A stretch of DNA of 64,000 nt from Methanolacinia paynteri. GTDB lineage: Archaea; Halobacteriota; Methanomicrobia; Methanomicrobiales; Methanomicrobiaceae. Below are positions 61,520 through 64,000 of the stretch, piece by piece. The notes under the pieces were generated by a model. That model saw only the letters and a program-made list of their open reading frames with translations. It ran no database searches and was not told the origin of the DNA. Position 1 is the stretch's first letter. Every line of letters starts with the position of its first letter. Location: the NCBI RefSeq assembly GCF_000784355.1, contig NZ_KN360928.1:129820-193819 (forward strand), in the 5' to 3' direction. A program made the translations under genes and the position numbers.

Positions 61520-62278
61520 ATGATAAAGGTTGGCCTCCTGGGATGTGGAAATGTGGCACATGTCATAGCAAAGGAGACTGAAGGCTTTTTAATAAAAGCC
61601 TGCTTTGATCTGATGCCCCGGCGGGCTGAAGAAATATCAAAGCTAACAGGTGCCGGATCGTTTTCATCTTTTGAAGAATTTATAAAAGAAGACCTCGACA
61701 TAGTGGTTGAGGCGGCTTCCGTGACAGCAGTCCACGAATTTGCCAGAGAGGTGCTCGAAAACGGAAAAGATATTGTAATCCTCTCCGTCGGGGCGCTCGC
61801 TGATCCCGGGCTGAAGAATGAGCTCAAAGAGACCGCAAAGAGGACAGGAAGGAGAATATATATCCCCAGCGGCGCAATAATGGGCCTCGACAACCTCAAG
61901 ATCGGAAGGATCTCCAATATTTCAAAGCTCCTGCTCAGGACGACCAAGAATCCCCGTTCGCTCGGGATCGAAACGGACAAGAAGACGATGGTGTTTTCCG
62001 GAAGAGCGGACGAATGCATCAGGCAGTTTCCGAAAAATATCAACGTGGCTATAGCACTCGAACTTGCAACAGGGCATGATGTCGAGGTAGAACTGTGGGC
62101 TGACCCGGACCTTCAGAGAAATACGCACGAAATTATCGTCGAAGGGGATTTCGGGAATTTTTACCTGAAGATCGAGAACAAACCCTGTCCGGACAATCCT
62201 GCTACAAGTTACCTTGCCGCATTATCGATCATAACACTGCTGAGAAACCTGGAAGAGCCTATAAAGATCGGGACATAA
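61520..62278 (+). CDS. nadX: L-aspartate dehydrogenase
   Basis: Makes iminoaspartate from aspartate with NAD(P), replacing the flavin-dependent NadB in archaea. The 252-residue enzyme starts VGLLGCGNVAHVIAKE (about 4-19, Rossmann GxGxxA-type). Next come EAASVTAVHEFAREVLENGKD (about 68-88), YIPSGAIMGLDNLKIGRI (about 114-131), FPKNINVAIALELATG (about 172-187) and the C-terminal NPATSYLAALS. It is the first gene in nadX-nadA-nadC, which confirms the role in NAD synthesis. Ends 18 bases before nadA. Confidence 0.93.
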   Translation: MIKVGLLGCGNVAHVIAKETEGFLIKACFDLMPRRAEEISKLTGAGSFSSFEEFIKEDLDIVVEAASVTAVHEFAREVLENGKDIVILSVGALADPGLKNELKETAKRTGRRIYIPSGAIMGLDNLKIGRISNISKLLLRTTKNPRSLGIETDKKTMVFSGRADECIRQFPKNINVAIALELATGHDVEVELWADPDLQRNTHEIIVEGDFGNFYLKIENKPCPDNPATSYLAALSIITLLRNLEEPIKIGT

Positions 62279-62296
62279 ATAAAAGACAGGATTCCA

Positions 62297-63193
62297 ATGG
62301 GCGTAAAAGAAGATATTGAGAGACTCAAAAAGGAGAAGAAAGCTGTCATTCTGGCTCACAACTACCAGCCTCCCGCAATTCAGGATCTTGCAGATATCAT
62401 AGGAGACAGCCTTGAGCTTGCAATAAAGGCAAAAGAGGCAACAGAAGATCTAATCGTCCTTTGCGGAGTTCAGTTCATGGCAGAGACGGCAAAGATTCTC
62501 AATCCCGGCAAGAAAGTGATATTGCCCGTAAAGGATGCGGGATGCCCGCTTGCCGACCAGCTTACTCCTGATATGATAAAAGAGGCGAGGAAAAAACATC
62601 CCGGGGCAGCAGTGGTCGTCTATGTAAACTCGTCTGCCGAATGCAAGGCCGAAGCGGACGTAGCATGCACCTCTGCAAACGCAGCCGGTGTTGTCAGGTC
62701 CCTGGAAGAGACGGAGGTCATATTCGGGCCTGATTCGAACCTCGCCTCGTGGGTTCAGGAGCAGGTTCCCGGGAAAAAGATAATTCCTGTTCCTCCCGAC
62801 GGCCACTGCCCGGTCCATGCTGTATTTGAGATCGGGGATACGGAGGAGGCAAAAAAGCTGGGCTACTGTATTGTCTGCCATCCCGAATGCGAAAAGAGCA
62901 TCCGGGACACATCCGATTTCGTAGCATCCACAGGCGGTATGATGAAGATCGCTTCCGAAGCCCGGAGATGGGCCGTCCTTACCGAGAAAGATATGACATA
63001 CAGGCTTTCGAAGGAGTACCCCGAAAAGGAATTTCTCGCTTACGAAAAGTCAGTCTGCAAAGATATGAAAAAGATCACGCCCGGAATTCTCAGGAATTCC
63101 CTTGAGACAGAAGAGTACGAGATCGTACTTGACGAAGAGGTAATGAACCGTGCAAGAGGTGCGATCGAGAGGATGATAGCAATAAGGAGTTAG
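62297..63193 (+). CDS. nadA: quinolinate synthase
   Basis: Condenses iminoaspartate with dihydroxyacetone phosphate to quinolinate using a [4Fe-4S] cluster. The 298-residue protein has VILAHNYQPPAIQDLADIIGDS (about 17-38), VLCGVQFMAETAKILNPGK (about 54-72; Cys56-type cluster ligand), YVNSSAECKAEADVACTSANA (about 112-132), FGPDSNLASWV (about 144-154), GHCPVH (about 169-174) and HPEC(E)KSIRDTSDFVASTGG (about 195-214). The cluster cysteines are present. Followed after two bases by nadC. Confidence 0.96.
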   Translation: MGVKEDIERLKKEKKAVILAHNYQPPAIQDLADIIGDSLELAIKAKEATEDLIVLCGVQFMAETAKILNPGKKVILPVKDAGCPLADQLTPDMIKEARKKHPGAAVVVYVNSSAECKAEADVACTSANAAGVVRSLEETEVIFGPDSNLASWVQEQVPGKKIIPVPPDGHCPVHAVFEIGDTEEAKKLGYCIVCHPECEKSIRDTSDFVASTGGMMKIASEARRWAVLTEKDMTYRLSKEYPEKEFLAYEKSVCKDMKKITPGILRNSLETEEYEIVLDEEVMNRARGAIERMIAIRS

Positions 63194-63195
63194 TT

Positions 63196-64000
63196 ATGCA
63201 TATAAACAGGGAGATCCTCACGGGCTATCTTTCGGAAGATACGGAAAGAGGAGATCTGACATCGGATGTTGTTGTCCCGGATATTGAGTCCTACGCCGAG
63301 ATCATCTCAAAGGACGACGGCATCATATGCGGACTTGAAGAGGCGGCATTCCTGTTCGGCTATGCGGGCGCCAAAGCCGTTCTTACCGCATCCGATGGCG
63401 AGAGGGTCTCTGCAGGAAGGAAACTGATGGAGATCAGGGGAAAGGCGAAGGCCATTCTTCTTGTCGAGAGGACCGCCCTGAATATAATAGGAAGGATGAG
63501 CGGAATTGCCACAAAGACCGATATTATAGTCCGGAAGGCGAGATCGGTCAACCCGAAGATCAGAATAGCCGGAACCAGAAAGACATCTCCGGGTGCAAGG
63601 GCGATAGACAAAAAGGCCATTGTTACCGGCGGGGGAGACCCGCACAGGTACGATCTCTCCGACGCATTTCTGATAAAGGACAATCACCTTGCAGTATGCC
63701 CTGCAGCAGAGGCAATAAGAAAAGCAAAGGAATATTCGGCATACAAGAAGATCGAGATCGAGGCCGAATCCCCGGCAGACGCACTTGCCGATGCAAAGGC
63801 AGGTGCAGATATTATTATGCTGGATAATATGAAGCCGGAAAAAGTATCGGAGGCATTAGGGCTCATAACCGACGCAGGACTCCGCGGTAGGGTCTGCATA
63901 GAGATTTCAGGCGGGATCGACGGAAAGAATTTCGAGACCTATGCAAGTCTCGATATCGATGTAATAAGCATGGGTGCGCTTACGCATTCGGTCAAAAACT
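63196..64000 (+). CDS. nadC: quinolinate phosphoribosyltransferase, C-terminus cut by window edge
   Basis: ATG 63196 opens a frame that runs to the window end, giving about 268 residues of NadC, which joins quinolinate with PRPP to nicotinate mononucleotide. ERGDLTSDVV (about 15-24), LVERTALNIIGRMSGIAT (about 92-109), IAGTRKTSPGARAIDKKAIVTGGGDPHRYDLSDAFLIKDNH (about 116-156, read as several blocks) and IIMLDNMKPE are the conserved active-site segments. Only the last few residues are missing. Third gene of the nad operon. Confidence 0.95.
   Translation, partial: MHINREILTGYLSEDTERGDLTSDVVVPDIESYAEIISKDDGIICGLEEAAFLFGYAGAKAVLTASDGERVSAGRKLMEIRGKAKAILLVERTALNIIGRMSGIATKTDIIVRKARSVNPKIRIAGTRKTSPGARAIDKKAIVTGGGDPHRYDLSDAFLIKDNHLAVCPAAEAIRKAKEYSAYKKIEIEAESPADALADAKAGADIIMLDNMKPEKVSEALGLITDAGLRGRVCIEISGGIDGKNFETYASLDIDVISMGALTHSVKN

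Noticed and set aside
1-64000. CRISPR array, insertion sequence, prophage or rRNA
   Set aside because: No regularly spaced repeats, transposase, phage structural genes or rRNA sequence were seen on either strand.

Overview
The window comes from a methanogenic archaeon, most likely a member of the Methanomicrobiales close to Methanoplanus/Methanolacinia. This placement is an inference from gene content, not from a database search. Archaeal markers include an LSm protein next to ribosomal protein L37e, archaeal SepF, a PUA-domain protein, ZPR1, an A1:U72 initiator tRNA and tRNAs without encoded CCA. Methanogen markers include the CoM/CoB-dependent fumarate reductase TfrAB, four-subunit pyruvate synthase, IorAB and the AroA'/AroB' entry to aromatic biosynthesis. 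Surface proteins with PKD and DUF3821-like domains, PAS sensor proteins and chemotaxis genes fit Methanomicrobiales. Several genes look bacterial in type (SerRS, P-loop shikimate kinase, LarE, LigD phosphoesterase domain).

Layout. 1-7.3 kb: cut PP2C phosphatase, small zinc-ribbon protein, HEAT-repeat lipoprotein, tfrAB, then aspartate kinase-purM. 7.3-7.8 kb: non-coding, hairpin-rich, with one copy of a palindromic repeat. 7.8-12.9 kb: Vms1-like protein, ZPR1, SepF and PUA protein facing lsm-rpl37e-purF. 13-15.7 kb: PKD surface protein, initiator tRNA-Met, thioredoxin, pterin dehydratase. 16-19 kb: porCDAB. 19-23.5 kb: surface TPR and DUF3821-like proteins, a Cache-like sensor, a membrane protein and a histidine kinase. 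23.5-26.4 kb: sulfur mobilisation (larE, iscS, iscU) and two very small genes. 26.7-32.8 kb: thrC, a YdjM-like hydrolase, a nitrilase, iorAB. 32.9-34.3 kb: tRNA-Ile, an AT-rich potassium channel gene and a second hairpin-rich stretch with the second repeat copy. 34.3-38.1 kb: a three-gene cluster (SnoaL-like, isochorismatase-like, MmgE/PrpD) and serS. 38.3-49.6 kb: mostly poorly characterised membrane proteins, a tRNA methylthiotransferase, a PAS protein, a LigD-type phosphoesterase, a HEPN protein, MarR-MATE, and a permease gene broken by one base. 49.6-57.5 kb: an eight-gene aromatic amino acid operon. 57.9-61 kb: degenerate histidine kinase, CheW, soluble chemoreceptor. 61.5-64 kb: nadX-nadA-nadC, the last gene cut by the window edge.

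How it fits together. Pyruvate synthase and TfrAB serve autotrophic carbon flow (acetyl-CoA to pyruvate; fumarate to succinate for the incomplete reductive TCA route). Aspartate kinase, thrC, the aro operon and the nad operon are biosynthetic. IorAB handles aryl pyruvates related to the products of the aro operon.

No CRISPR array, insertion sequence, prophage or rRNA was seen. The most notable points are a dispersed palindromic repeat in two copies, two sensor proteins whose phospho-acceptor histidines are replaced by acidic residues, the Vms1-ZPR1-SepF gene cluster, the SnoaL/isochorismatase/PrpD cluster, the AroK-AroE fusion inside a nearly complete aro operon, and the frameshifted permease. 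I found no clearly new multi-gene defence or mobile system.
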